DNA of 63,117 nucleotides from PWQG01 sp040882255 (GCA_040882255.1 JBBEBP010000031.1:1-63117), one strand, 5' to 3'. Positions 17,564-27,300 are shown, counted from the first letter of the stretch. Numbers and translations are program-made. The notes: generated by a model not told the origin, from the letters alone.

Positions 17564-18850
17564 TCAGCGCCCGGTCAACCCCATGGCCGCACGCACGAAC
17601 GGCCTGCGCACCGGCGGCAGCAGATCGATGGAGAACAGCCCGAAGCGGCGTGTCCAGCGCTTCATTACCCCGGCACCGGAAAACAGCCCCACCAGATGGT
17701 GGCTGAAGGCAATGGTGCGCTGCTGATCCTGTTGCCGCTGCGCATTATACTCCTGCAGCACGCTCATCTTCCCCGGAGACCGGCCGGCCTCCATGGCGCG
17801 CCCCACGGTTTCCGCCAGCGCGGCGGCATCCCGCAGCGCCAGATTCAGACCCTGGCCGGCCACGGGATGCAGGGTGTGAGCGACATTGCCGAGCAGCACC
17901 AGACCGGGACGGATCTGTTCCCGCGCCTGCGTCAATTGCAACGGAAAACCATGGCGCTGCCCACATTGCAGGAATGTACCCAGCCGATGCCCGAAACGCT
18001 GCTGCAGCGCCTCCAGGAAATCACTCTCCGGCATCGCCAGCAGCTCTCCGGCCTGCTCCCGTGGCTGCGTCCAGATCAGCGCGGCGCGGGCCATGCCTTC
18101 CCAGGAGGAAAGCGGCAGTAGCGCCAGCGGCCCCGTGTCGGTAAAACGTTCAAAGGCACGGTTTTCGTGCGGTTGCCGGAAACCGACATTGGCGACGACA
18201 GCCTGCTGATCGTACTCCGTGCATTGCTGCGTGATGCCCAACTGCCCGCACAGGGTCGACCGGCCGCCGTCCGCCAGGATCACCAGCCCGGCTTCAATAT
18301 GGCGCTCTTCTGTCTCGCCACTTTCTCCCTCCTCTCCTGCTCCTTCCTCCGAAGATGTCTCTCCGGTCCTTACGGACAGCCGCATTCCGGAAGGGACGGG
18401 CGTGATCTTCCCGGTGACCGCCGGCGCCAGCCAGGTGATCCCTTCCTCGGCCATGACCGCCTTCAGCAGGGTAGTGCCCAGACAGCGGTTTTCCACCACC
18501 TGACCCAGCGCATCCACACCGGCGTCAGCCCGGTCCAGTGTGACGGCGCCCATGTGACTGCGATCCGACACATGAATGGTGTGGATCGGGGTGGCATCGG
18601 GTGCCAGCCCCGGCCACAGACCGAGCCGCTCGTAAAGCTGCTGTGAACCCTGCGACAGCGCCGTGGTGCGGACATCGAAATCCGGCGCGAACTCCGGGCC
18701 ACCCTGCGGGCTCACCCTGTGACCGGTCGCCTCTACCACCAGGAGGGAGGCATGATCCGGCAACTGGCGGCGCAGCATCAGCGCCGCGCTGGCACCGACC
18801 AGGCCACCACCAATGATCACCACATCATAGCGCTGCTCTGTCAATGGCAT
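17564..18850 (-). CDS. ubiH: FAD-dependent 2-octaprenyl-6-methoxyphenol hydroxylase, UbiH
   Basis: A 428-residue flavin monooxygenase of ubiquinone synthesis. It has a standard FAD motif VVIIGGGLVGASAAL, the middle ILADGGRSTLCGQLG and the late motif VLLGNVAHTLHPVAGQGLNLALRDAAAL, in which N replaces the more common D of GDAAH, as in E. coli UbiH (GNAAQTLHPIAGQG). Compared with the enteric protein there is a short acidic insert (about residues 162-182, rich in Glu and Gly). It follows pepP by 11 bp on the same strand and is probably co-transcribed with it. Confidence 0.9.
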   Translation of the reverse strand: MPLTEQRYDVVIIGGGLVGASAALMLRRQLPDHASLLVVEATGHRVSPQGGPEFAPDFDVRTTALSQGSQQLYERLGLWPGLAPDATPIHTIHVSDRSHMGAVTLDRADAGVDALGQVVENRCLGTTLLKAVMAEEGITWLAPAVTGKITPVPSGMRLSVRTGETSSEEGAGEEGESGETEERHIEAGLVILADGGRSTLCGQLGITQQCTEYDQQAVVANVGFRQPHENRAFERFTDTGPLALLPLSSWEGMARAALIWTQPREQAGELLAMPESDFLEALQQRFGHRLGTFLQCGQRHGFPLQLTQAREQIRPGLVLLGNVAHTLHPVAGQGLNLALRDAAALAETVGRAMEAGRSPGKMSVLQEYNAQRQQDQQRTIAFSHHLVGLFSGAGVMKRWTRRFGLFSIDLLPPVRRPFVRAAMGLTGR

Positions 18851-18861
18851 CCGATCCAGCC

Positions 18862-20196
18862 TCAGACCTGACCGGCCATCAGGGTTTCGATGGCTTCCGT
18901 GGACTTGGGTATGTCCTCGCTCAATACTCTGGGACCGGTATCGGTCACCAGCACATCATCCTCTATACGGATACCGATGCCCCGCCATTTGCTGTCCACA
19001 GAGGTATTGTCAGGAGAAACATAGATACCCGGCTCGATGGTGGTGACCATCCCGGCCTCCAACAGGCGCCATGAGTCATCAATTTTGTAATCGCCCACAT
19101 CGTGCACATCCAGCCCCAGCCAGTGACCGACCCGGTGCATGTAGAAAGCACGGTAGGCACCATCCTCGATCAGCGCATCGACATCGCCCTCCAGCAACCC
19201 CAGACGCACCAGCCCTTCGGTGATGATGCGTACGGAAACGGCATGCGGATCGTCCCACACGGCTCCCGGCTTGACCGCATCGATGGCAGCCAGATTGGCC
19301 TCCAGCACAACATCATACAAGGCCTTCTGCTCGTCACTGAAGCGCCCGCTTACCGGGAAGGTACGCGTGATATCGGAGGCATAACCATAGTATTCGCAGC
19401 CGGCATCGATCAGCACAAGATCGCCGTCCTTCAGCGGATCACGATTGGTGACATAATGCAGAATGCAGGCATTAGCGCCAGATGCCACAATACTGTTGTA
19501 GGCGGGCGCCCTGGAACCCGAACGCATGAACTCATACACCAGCTCAGCTTCCAGACTGTATTCGTGCAGCCCCGCCCGGCAGGCCAGCATGGCCCGTTCA
19601 TGAGCACGGGCGGAAATCTGCGCGGCTTTCGCCATCAACTCCACCTCCCGGGCACTCTTGATCAGGCGCATTTCATGCAGGAGATGATCCAGCACCATGA
19701 ATTCGCCAGGAGGATGCGCGCCGGTCCGCACGCGGCTGCGGATGGTATTGACCCAGTCGGTGACCCGCAGGTCGAACTTCGGATCGCGGCCCATCGAATA
19801 GTAGACCCGTTCACGTCCCTCGATCAGGCCGGGCAGGATGTCATCGATATCATTGATCGGAAATGCGTCGTCCACTTTCAGGGCTTCACTGGCGCGCTCC
19901 GGGCCCAGCAGGATGCCATCCCACAGTTCACGGGTTTTATCCCGCTCCTGACAGAACAGCACCGTTTCACCCTGCTCGCGGCCCGGAATCAACGCCAACA
20001 CGGCATCGTGCTCTTCGAAGCCGGTCAGGTAGAAAAAATCACTGTTCTGACGGTACGGATACTCGGTGTCGTTACTGCGGGTCACCTGGGGCGCGGCACT
20101 GACCAGGGCAATGCTGTCCGGTTCCATCTGCCCCATCAGTTCGCGGCGCCGGCGGTGCGCCTCGGCCACCAGGGTTGTTGCGGTTTCATCGGTCAT
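18862..20196 (-). CDS. pepP: Xaa-Pro aminopeptidase PepP
   Basis: A 444-residue M24B metallopeptidase. The N-terminal creatinase-like domain (YRQNSDFFYLTGFEE) is followed by the pita-bread catalytic domain with its five metal ligands: two Asp in DAGCEYYGYASDITRTFP, His in MHRVGHWLGLDVHDVG, Glu in TTIEPGIYV and Glu in GIGIRIEDDVLVT. It removes the N-terminal residue ahead of proline, probably with Mn2+. It heads the pepP-ubiH transcript. In enterics ygfB sits upstream; here no ygfB is seen and the divergent neighbour is the TIGR02449 gene. Confidence 0.95.
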   Translation of the reverse strand: MTDETATTLVAEAHRRRRELMGQMEPDSIALVSAAPQVTRSNDTEYPYRQNSDFFYLTGFEEHDAVLALIPGREQGETVLFCQERDKTRELWDGILLGPERASEALKVDDAFPINDIDDILPGLIEGRERVYYSMGRDPKFDLRVTDWVNTIRSRVRTGAHPPGEFMVLDHLLHEMRLIKSAREVELMAKAAQISARAHERAMLACRAGLHEYSLEAELVYEFMRSGSRAPAYNSIVASGANACILHYVTNRDPLKDGDLVLIDAGCEYYGYASDITRTFPVSGRFSDEQKALYDVVLEANLAAIDAVKPGAVWDDPHAVSVRIITEGLVRLGLLEGDVDALIEDGAYRAFYMHRVGHWLGLDVHDVGDYKIDDSWRLLEAGMVTTIEPGIYVSPDNTSVDSKWRGIGIRIEDDVLVTDTGPRVLSEDIPKSTEAIETLMAGQV

Positions 20197-20300
20197 AAAA
20201 GTGCTTCCACAAGCTGTAATGTCTTCGGTTGACCCCCCATTGCCACGCCTCTATAGTAGCGGACTGAAGCCCACTTGGCCGCAGCCCGAGCCCGACCGAC

Positions 20301-20507
20301 ATGAACGACGAGAATTTCAACACGCTGAACGAAAAAATCGACGCGCTGATCGCACTGTGTGCGGCGATGAAGCAGGAGAATCAGCTGTTGCGCGCCAATG
20401 AGCATAACTGGCAAACCGAACGCCAGCAACTGCTGGAGAACAACCGCAAGGCCAAGAGCCGGCTGGAAACGGTGCTGACACGGCTCAAGTCTCTGGAGCA
20501 GTCGTGA
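20301..20507 (+). CDS. TIGR02449-family small coiled-coil protein
   Basis: A 68-residue, almost wholly helical protein with heptad spacing and many Glu, Gln, Asn and Leu (LNEKIDALIALCAAMKQ). It fits the small TIGR02449 family found directly upstream of zapA in many gammaproteobacteria. No enzyme motif is present; a part in division through ZapA is suggested only by the neighbourhood. Its stop overlaps the zapA start by 4 bp. Confidence 0.85.
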   Translation: MNDENFNTLNEKIDALIALCAAMKQENQLLRANEHNWQTERQQLLENNRKAKSRLETVLTRLKSLEQS

Positions 20508-20833
20508 TGAGCAGCGAGCAGGAAGAAGCCCCCAGCACGGTGCAGGTCAAACTGCTGGACCGTGAATACCAGGTCAGTTGCCCGCCCTCGGAGCAGGAAG
20601 CCTTACTGAAGTCCGCACGGCACCTGGACGAGAACATGCGCCGCATCAAGTCACGCGGCAACATCCACGGCCTGGACAAGATCGCCGTCATGGCGGCTCT
20701 CAACATCACGCACGAACTGTTGCAGAAAAACCGTGTGCTGAACCAGCACCGTCACGAGACGGCCCAGCAGGTCAAATACCTGGAAGACAAGATCGACCGG
20801 GCGCTGCACGACAGCCGGCAGATCGAACTCTAG
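20504..20833 (+). CDS. zapA: Cell division protein ZapA
   Basis: A 109-residue protein with the ZapA order: a small N-terminal beta-rich head (VQVKLLDREYQVSCPPSEQEALLKSARHLDENMRRIK) and a C-terminal coiled coil. The segment LDKIAVMAALNITHELL is a family hallmark. ZapA binds FtsZ and bundles its filaments in the Z ring. The order TIGR02449-zapA-6S RNA-fau is conserved in gammaproteobacteria and supports the call. Confidence 0.93.
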   Translation: MMSSEQEEAPSTVQVKLLDREYQVSCPPSEQEALLKSARHLDENMRRIKSRGNIHGLDKIAVMAALNITHELLQKNRVLNQHRHETAQQVKYLEDKIDRALHDSRQIEL

Positions 20834-20862
20834 TGTACCCTTATAAAGGGCCTTGCTGATCT

Positions 20863-20927
20863 CGCCAAGACCGCCAAGTTCGCCAAGAAACCAACTTCAT
20901 GGCATGCTCTCCTCTGCGTGCTTGGCG
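20863..20927. repeat. Triple CGCCAAG repeat with facing inverted copy
   Basis: CGCCAAG occurs at 20863, 20872 and 20881, each 9 bases apart, and its reverse complement CTTGGCG lies at 20921-20927, so several alternative hairpins are possible. It sits between zapA and the 6S RNA promoter. A 12-base stretch just downstream (AAGGAGCCTCTG, 20945-20956) matches the end of the MITE at 33392. It may be the remains of an inserted element. Confidence 0.45.
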
Positions 20928-20974
20928 ATCTCCGCGAGAGCATTAAGGAGCCTCTGCGCGGTCCGCCGATTGTT

Positions 20975-21003
20975 TTGCTCCGCCCCCCCATCTGCTTTAT
21001 ACT
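20975..21003 (+). promoter_or_regulatory. Sigma-70 promoter of 6S RNA
   Basis: A -35 box TTGCTC (20975-20980) and a -10 box TATACT (20998-21003) are spaced by 17 bases. They place the start of transcription close to 21010-21013, where the closing stem of the 6S RNA begins. Confidence 0.65.
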
Positions 21004-21012
21004 GAATCCATA

Positions 21013-21191
21013 GTCGCCTGGAGCATTAGCCAGCTGAAAATGTTCTTGAGCCGATAATCGATACCGAGGAAGCCCTTCCGATGGTGTCAGTGAGCATGTC
21101 CGTCTTCGTGCGGAAAGCCTGAGACACTACTGGGGCCTCCGACCTGAACCATTGGGTTCAGGACTATTTCGGCAGCGGTGCTTCGGGTGGC
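21013..21191 (+). ncRNA. ssrS: 6S RNA
   Basis: The about 179-nt interval between zapA and fau carries 6S RNA hallmarks: TTGAGCCGATA on the 5' side, TGAGCATGTCCG in the apical part, GAACCATTGGGTTC on the 3' side. The 13 bases at 21013-21025 pair fully with 21179-21191, including GU pairs, forming the closing stem. 6S RNA binds the sigma-70 RNA polymerase holoenzyme and dampens transcription in stationary phase. The gene order zapA-ssrS-fau is the conserved one. Ends are uncertain by a few bases. Confidence 0.92.
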
Positions 21192-21229
21192 TTTCACTTT
21201 CCTTCCCGGGGAAACACCCCACACCACCC

Positions 21230-21880
21230 ATGACACGGTCAACCCTTTTCCGCTCTTCCGACCCTCCGTCCGATCCGGCCGCGCATCGCCGCAGATTGCG
21301 CCGGCAACTGCTCACACGACGCAGACAGCTTGACGATCGTCTTCAGCAGCAGGCCGCCATGGCCCTGTTCCAGCGCGTACTGCGCTGGCCGCGTTTCCAT
21401 CAGGCGCAGCGAATGGCTTTTTACCTGCCGGCCGGTGGCGAGATCGATCCACGGCCACTACTGCAGCACAGCCTGCAGTCCGGTGCTCAATGCTGCCTGC
21501 CGGCGCTGTCACCGCTGCATGAAGGGAAAATGTACTTTGTGCCGGTACAGGAAGGAGATGCCCTGCAGCACAATCGTTGGGGAATTGCCGAACCGGCTCT
21601 GCACCGCCTCGTCGCACCACGGGCCCTGGACATCGTTTTCGTCCCGCTGGTCGGATTCGACCGTCACGGCAACCGCCTGGGCATGGGGAAGGGTTTCTAC
21701 GACCGGCGCTTTGCGTTCCGCAGTCAGCGACCGGCCGCAGGGTGGCCCGCGCCGCATCGCCCGATACTGGCCGGGCTGGCACATGACTGTCAACAAGCGG
21801 AACAGATTCCCGCAGAACCATGGGATGTCAGACTGGACGTGATCTTCACGCCCGGCTCCATGATCATTCCTGCCGGCTGA
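21230..21880 (+). CDS. fau: 5-formyltetrahydrofolate cyclo-ligase
   Basis: A 216-residue enzyme that converts 5-formyl-THF to 5,10-methenyl-THF with ATP. Landmarks are LRRQLLTRRRQL at the N-terminus, AFYLPAGGEIDPRPLL, and the substrate and ATP-site motif PLVGFDRHGNRLGMGKGFYDRRFA. The start at 21230 is the first ATG past the 6S RNA; the frame is open to 21152 but that would run into the 3' arm of 6S RNA. Translation from a processed 6S-fau transcript is known in relatives. Confidence 0.92.
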   Translation: MTRSTLFRSSDPPSDPAAHRRRLRRQLLTRRRQLDDRLQQQAAMALFQRVLRWPRFHQAQRMAFYLPAGGEIDPRPLLQHSLQSGAQCCLPALSPLHEGKMYFVPVQEGDALQHNRWGIAEPALHRLVAPRALDIVFVPLVGFDRHGNRLGMGKGFYDRRFAFRSQRPAAGWPAPHRPILAGLAHDCQQAEQIPAEPWDVRLDVIFTPGSMIIPAG

Positions 21881-21900
21881 GGCCGTCAGACCCTGCCCGT

Positions 21901-21993
21901 TTATAACAGCGCGCTTTGCGCCACGCCGCTCACCAGAACACCCAGCGCAAATAGAATGACCACAACGGTCAGCATGTCGGGTTTGTGCCTCAT
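21901..21993 (-). CDS. Possible 30-residue membrane protein
   Basis: A short frame encodes 30 residues: a charged start MRHKPDM, a single hydrophobic helix (LTVVVILFALGVLVSGV) and a short tail. Small single-span proteins with this build are known as hypothetical genes in related bacteria, but I cannot name a family. The ribosome binding site is weak (ACTGG upstream). It is divergent from imuA and convergent with fau. The bias towards a positive-inside helix is the main evidence. Confidence 0.5.
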   Translation of the reverse strand: MRHKPDMLTVVVILFALGVLVSGVAQSALL

Positions 21994-22166
21994 TACGTTA
22001 ACCAGTTAATCAAGATTGTTATTTATCACGGGTAACTTTCTGAAGGCTAGTACAATTATAGTCATCTGGCAAATCCTTGCCGGCATTTTCCATAAATTCC
22101 GGCAATTTGCCGTTTTTCCGTCTGACCCGGTAGCCTACTGGAGGCTTGGACAACAGAAATCGGGAC

Positions 22167-22195
22167 TTGTCACCAGGCATTTTACTGTATATATT
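22167..22195 (+). promoter_or_regulatory. imuA promoter
   Basis: -35 TTGTCA (22167-22172) and -10 TATATT (22190-22195) with a 17-base spacer predict transcription starting at about 22202, on the imuA ATG itself. The -10 box lies within the LexA box. The message would therefore be leaderless. Confidence 0.6.
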
Positions 22196-22200
22196 TACAG
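22185..22200. promoter_or_regulatory. LexA (SOS) box of imuAB
   Basis: The 16-mer CTGTATATATTTACAG matches the gammaproteobacterial LexA consensus CTGT-N8-ACAG with an AT-only centre. It ends one base before the imuA start codon and covers the predicted -10 box, so LexA should block transcription until DNA damage. Confidence 0.93.
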
Positions 22201-22201
22201 T

Positions 22202-22888
22202 ATGACTCCTGACCTGTTCGCCAACCCGTCCTCTGCCGACAGCGCCCCCGATGCGCTGCAGCAACTGCTTGTGCGCCAGCCACGTCTCAGGCGTGGTGCT
22301 GACCACATGTCGCAACATACTGATATGGAAGGGCTTCCCAGTGGATTTACGGAACTGGACGCACTGCTGCCCTGGCAGGGCTGGCCCGAACGTGGCCTGG
22401 TGGAAATCGTCCAGTCCCGGCCCGGCATGGGCGAGTTACAGTTGCTGATGCCCCTTTTGCGCCATTTCAGCCGGCAGGAAAAACCGGTACTGATGATCAC
22501 GCCACCGCATGAACTGTATGCTCCGGCATTGGTGCAGGCCGGCATCGACACCCGGCACCTGTTGATCATCCGTCCGCAGGATCGCTGCCAGCAGGCGCTA
22601 TGGAGCACGGAGAAGGTATTACAGTCCCATGAATGTGCCCTGGTGCTGGTCTGGCAGAACTGGCTGGGCAGCCGCGTCATCCGGCGCCTGCAACTGGCCG
22701 CCAGCCAGGGCGGCACACCCGGCTTCCTGTTCCATCACAAGGCGGCCCCCCATTCTCCGGCCACCCTGCAGATGCAACTGGATCATGCCCGGGGCAGGGC
22801 GGATGGCCGGCGCACGCTTTCCCTGCAGGTCCTGAAAGCCCGCAGCTGCCACTGCCGGGGGGCGGTGGAGATCTGCCTGGATGGATGA
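22202..22888 (+). CDS. imuA: ImuA, SOS mutasome accessory protein
   Basis: A 228-residue RecA/SulA-related protein of the ImuA family: LQQLLVRQPRLRRG near the N-terminus, then LPSGFTELDALLPWQGWPERGLVEIVQ, the counterpart of the RecA Walker region but without a proper GxxxxGKT loop. The segment ALVLVWQNWLGSRVIRRLQLAA is typical. ImuA works with ImuB and DnaE2 in error-prone lesion bypass. The start at 22202 is the first ATG past the LexA box and lacks a Shine-Dalgarno sequence; an earlier in-frame ATG at 22016 would put the SOS box inside the gene. It overlaps imuB by 8 bp. Confidence 0.88.
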   Translation: MTPDLFANPSSADSAPDALQQLLVRQPRLRRGADHMSQHTDMEGLPSGFTELDALLPWQGWPERGLVEIVQSRPGMGELQLLMPLLRHFSRQEKPVLMITPPHELYAPALVQAGIDTRHLLIIRPQDRCQQALWSTEKVLQSHECALVLVWQNWLGSRVIRRLQLAASQGGTPGFLFHHKAAPHSPATLQMQLDHARGRADGRRTLSLQVLKARSCHCRGAVEICLDG

Positions 22889-24290
22889 AGCGTCCCGCCA
22901 CCAGCCGGACCGCAGCCTTCTTCTCACACCATGGACGCAGGAACAGCAGCGCAGGGAAGCGACAGAACGGCATACGGACCCGCTTCCAGCCAGCAGGCGC
23001 CCGGCATTGTGGTGCGCCCTGTATCTGCCCGACATCCGGAACACAGAACACACACTGGAAGCGGCCGCAGGACTCTGTCAGCAGGTCAGTGACTACATCA
23101 GTCTGTTACCTCCTGATGCGCTGGTGTTCGAAGCCGGGAGCAGTCTGCGCTATTTCCATGGCATCCATCCGATGCGGCACCATCTGGCTGGCTGCCTGCA
23201 ATCCCTGCAACAGCCCTGGACACTGGCCGCCAGTCCGGCGGCGGCGGCCAGCGCGCTGCTGGCCCGTAGCGGCCGTAACGCACTGGTGGCTGACCCGCAG
23301 GCATTGCGGGCTGCGCTTGGGCCGCTCCCCCTGAACCTGCTGCCGGTCTCCGGGCGTCAACTCAAACGCCTGCACCACAGCGGCCTGCGGACATTGCGGG
23401 ACCTGTGGCGCCTGCCCTCGTCGGCACTGCGACAGCGACTGGGCCGCGAACCGAGCGAGTTCCTGGCCTGCTGCCTGGGACAGCGCGCCTGGCCACTGCC
23501 CCGCTGGCAGGCACCCTTGCATTTCCATCAGTACCGGGAGGTTGAATGGCCGCTGACCCGGAGCGACAGCATACTGAGGGAAAGCGGGCGATTGCTGGAG
23601 CTCCTGGAGCAGTTCCTGCAACGCCACAATACCGCCGTGGACCAGATGGTCCTGGAACTGCATGATGCGGCGGGGGAAGTGCAGACCCTGGCGCTGTCAC
23701 TGCGCCACTCTTCGCGCCGGGTGTCCGAGTGGCAGCCGCTGCTGGAGCTGCAACTTGCACAGACCGCCATTACCGCCCCGGTGCACGGCATCGCCCTGGA
23801 AGTACGGCATTTTGTCGCCTTTGATCCTCATACGGCAGGCTTTGACACGTTCCGGAATGCGCGGCAACAGCAACAGGCCATCGACAGCGCCTGGCAGAAG
23901 ACCCTGGACCTGTTGCAGGCACGTCTGGGCCGTGACGCCCTGTTGCATCTCACTGTCCGGGACGACTGGACCCCGGAGCAGGCCGTCCGGGAGGCACCGG
24001 CTGCCTCCACGCCCCGAGCGGGCATTGCGGAACAGCTGCAATGCCTGCCCGGGCGACCGGCCTGGCTGATCACTCCCCCCCGGCGCCTGCAAACCAGAAA
24101 CGGACAACCCTGGCTGGACGGCCGCTTGCTGCTGCTCCGTGGACCCGAGCGCATACAGACCCGATGGTGGAGCCGGGAGCCGACGCAACGGGATTACTAT
24201 GTAGCGGAAACCATGCAGGGGCAGCGCGTATGGGTATTCAGACAACTGATGGACCCGCAGCATTGGTATCTGCACGGCCTTTTTGGATAG
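22881..24290 (+). CDS. imuB: ImuB, inactive Y-family polymerase of the SOS mutasome
   Basis: A 469-residue Y-family polymerase relative. The N-terminal palm starts at LWCALYLPDI, where active polymerases have a catalytic DxD-like site; the family's second acidic pair (SxDE) is absent, as expected for ImuB, which serves as a hub for the beta clamp, ImuA and DnaE2. The helix-hairpin-helix part is LKRLHHSGLRTLRDLWRLP. The end, RDYYVAETMQGQRVWVFRQL, is the ImuB C-terminal signature. The ATG overlaps the end of imuA. Its stop is 30 bp from the stop of dnaE2, which faces it. Confidence 0.9.
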   Translation: MDEASRHQPDRSLLLTPWTQEQQRREATERHTDPLPASRRPALWCALYLPDIRNTEHTLEAAAGLCQQVSDYISLLPPDALVFEAGSSLRYFHGIHPMRHHLAGCLQSLQQPWTLAASPAAAASALLARSGRNALVADPQALRAALGPLPLNLLPVSGRQLKRLHHSGLRTLRDLWRLPSSALRQRLGREPSEFLACCLGQRAWPLPRWQAPLHFHQYREVEWPLTRSDSILRESGRLLELLEQFLQRHNTAVDQMVLELHDAAGEVQTLALSLRHSSRRVSEWQPLLELQLAQTAITAPVHGIALEVRHFVAFDPHTAGFDTFRNARQQQQAIDSAWQKTLDLLQARLGRDALLHLTVRDDWTPEQAVREAPAASTPRAGIAEQLQCLPGRPAWLITPPRRLQTRNGQPWLDGRLLLLRGPERIQTRWWSREPTQRDYYVAETMQGQRVWVFRQLMDPQHWYLHGLFG

Positions 24291-24320
24291 ACCACTCCGG
24301 ACCGCCAGGCCGCCGCCTCT

Positions 24321-27300
24321 TCAGCAGAAATCACGGGACGCGGTTCGCAGCCCGGCGAGCAAGGGGTCCAGGTCGCGGAATCGCCGTGCGATGACATGTA
24401 TCACACCGTCACTTTTCTGCAGGTGGCCGAGTACCAGCACCATGCCGGCGTGCTCCACCTCGCGGCGCTGCTGCTGCAACACCGAGGCCCAGACCACCAC
24501 GTTGGTGAAACCGCTTTCATCCTCCAGCGTGAGGAACGTGACCCCTGAAGCCGTGCCAGGCCGCTGCCGGCAGGTGATCAGTCCGGCCACCCGCACTGCG
24601 GCGCCATCCTGCAATGCGGTCAACGCTTGTGCTGTCACGACTCCGGCCTGCTGCAGACGGTGCCGCAGCAACGCCAGGGGGTGGCGGCGCAGGGACAGGC
24701 CGGTACTGTGGTAGTCGGCGATGACGTCACAGGCTTCCCCGGCGCGGGGCAACATCAGCGCCACATCGTCATGATCCTGCCCATAATGGTCGACATCCGC
24801 CTCGAAAAGAGGCGGAACCGGCTCAACACCAGCCGCCATCCAGAAAGCCCGGTGCCGGTCTCCGGCCAGTGCGGCAAACGCATCGGCTGCCGCCAGGCTA
24901 TCCCGTGCCCGCTCATCCAGACCGGCCCGGCGTACGGCCTCCGCAATACTGCCATACGGTTTGTCCTGGCGCTGTTCCACCAGCCGCTGAGCCACGCTAC
25001 GCGGCAGGCCACTGATCATCCGCAGCCCCAGCCGCAGCGCCGGTGACCCACCGCTGCCACGCTCCAGTGTGCAGTCCACCGCACTGGCATTGACGTCCAC
25101 CGGCCGCACCTCCACGTCATGGCGACGCGCATCCTGCACCAGTTGCGAAGGCGCATAAAAACCCATCGGCTGGCTGTTGAGCAAGGCACAGGTGAACGCC
25201 GCCGGGTAATGGCATTTGAGCCATGAAGAGACATAGGCCAACAGGGCAAAACTGGCCGAATGGGACTCCGGGAAACCATACTCCCCGAAACCCCGTATCT
25301 GATGGTAGATCTGCAGCGCGAACGCCTCTTCATACCCCCTGGCGCGCATCCCCTCGATCAGCCTCTCCCGAAATGGTTCCAGCCCTCCCTTTTTCTTCCA
25401 GGCGGCCATCGCCCGCCGCAGCTGGTCGGCCTCTCCACCGCTGAAGCCGGCGGCCACGATGGCAATCTGCATCACCTGTTCCTGGAAAATCGGCACCCCC
25501 AGCGTGCGTTTCAGTACGGACTCCACTTCCGGCCCCGGATACTCGACCGGCTCCCGCCCCTGACGGCGGGCCAGATACGGATGCACCATATCCCCCTGGA
25601 TCGGGCCGGGCCGCACGATGGCGATCTGGATAACCAGGTCGTAGTAACAACGGGGCTGCAGACGCGGCAACATGCTCATCTGGGCGCGGGACTCGATCTG
25701 GAACACCCCCACGGTGTCCGCCTGGCTGATCATCTCGTATACCGCCGGATCATCGGCGGGCACATCGGCCAACGCCAGTAGCCTGCCGCGCAATCCGCTC
25801 ACCAGTGTCAGGGCCTTGCGGATGGCGGTCAGCATGCCCAGCGACAACACATCGACCTTGAGTAGCCCGAGCGCTTCCAGATCATCCTTTTCCCACTGAA
25901 TCACGGTACGATCCGGCATGGACGCATTCTCCACCGGCACCAGCTGCGCCAGCGGACAGTCACTGATCACAAAGCCGCCCACATGTTGTGACAGGTGGCG
26001 CGGGAAACCGATCAGGGTGTTCACCAGGTCCATCAGCAGAGACCACTGCCAGGGGCCCAGGGGCAGCGCTTCGGCCTGTTCCGGGTCCGGCCTCAACCAC
26101 CCGTCCTCTCCGGCACGCACCACCTCCAGCAGGGCCTCGATCAGATCGGCCCCCAGCCCCAACGCCTTGCCCACATCACGCAGCGCGCTGCGGCGCCGGT
26201 AGCAGATCACGGTGGCCGCCAGCGCCGCATGATCGCGGCCATACTTGCGGTAGATATACTGGATCACTTCCTCGCGCCGCTCGTGCTCGAAGTCCACGTC
26301 GATGTCCGGTGGTTCATTGCGTTCTTTTGAAATGAAACGCTCGAAAAGAAGCTGCATGCGGGACGGATCAACGGCGGTGATACCCAGGCAGTAGCACAGC
26401 GCCGAGTTGGCCGCCGAACCACGCCCCTGACAGAGGATGTCCCGGCTGCGGGCGAAATCGACGATGTCCTTGACGGTGAGAAAGAAAGGCTCGTATCCCA
26501 GTTCCGCAATCAACGCCAGCTCCCTGGCCACCAGGGTGCGCACAATGTCCGGCACGCCATCCGGCCAGCGTTCCCGCATGCCTTGCCGGGCCAGCTCGCG
26601 GAGCCAGCTCTGCGGTGTATGACCAAACGGAACCAGCTCGCGCGGATATTCATAGCGCAGCTCCTCCAGCGTGAAATCGCAGCGCCGGGCAATACGGCCG
26701 GTTTCCTCCAGCAGCGCAGACGGGTACAGGGCCGCCAGCCTGCGGCGCGGCCACAAGTACTGTTCCGCGTTGCCCGGCCCCGCCAGACCGACCCGGGAGA
26801 CCTCCAGCCCCAGACGGATTGCGGTCAGCGTATCGCGCAGCCGCCGGCGCCGGCGCTGATGCATGAGCACCTCCGGCGCCGCGCACAGAGGCACGTCCGC
26901 CCGGGTGCCCAGCGCCTCCAGTAACTGCATTTTCTCCCGGTCCTGCCCGTCCAGACACCGGGAAGCGGCAATCCACAGCCGGCCTCTGAACAACGGACAA
27001 AGCCATTGCAGCTGCTCTTCACACAACGTCCGGAGCGCCGGGCTCCCATACCGTCCCCCGGGCGGCACCCATAGCGTCAGGCAGTCATCCAGAGCCTGGG
27101 TCTCCAGCATCGCGCGGGACAGGTGATAGCGACCCTTTGCCGAGTCCTCCCGGGCCCGGCTGATCAGACTGGAAAGCTGACCGTAACCACGACGATTGCA
27201 GGCCAGCAGCACCAGTCGCAGATCATCGTCGGTCGTGAACTCGCTGCCGATCAACAGGCGGAAACCGGCCGCCGCCTCCCCGGCCTCGCGAACGGCTTTC

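Noticed and set aside
21013..21191. Coding start of fau inside the 6S RNA region
   Set aside because: The in-frame ATG at 21152 lies in the 3' arm of the 6S RNA; cyclo-ligase homology begins after 21230.
22881..24290. ImuB as an active Y-family polymerase
   Set aside because: The later catalytic acidic pair is not present, and the C-terminus is the ImuB type; the family is known to be catalytically inactive.
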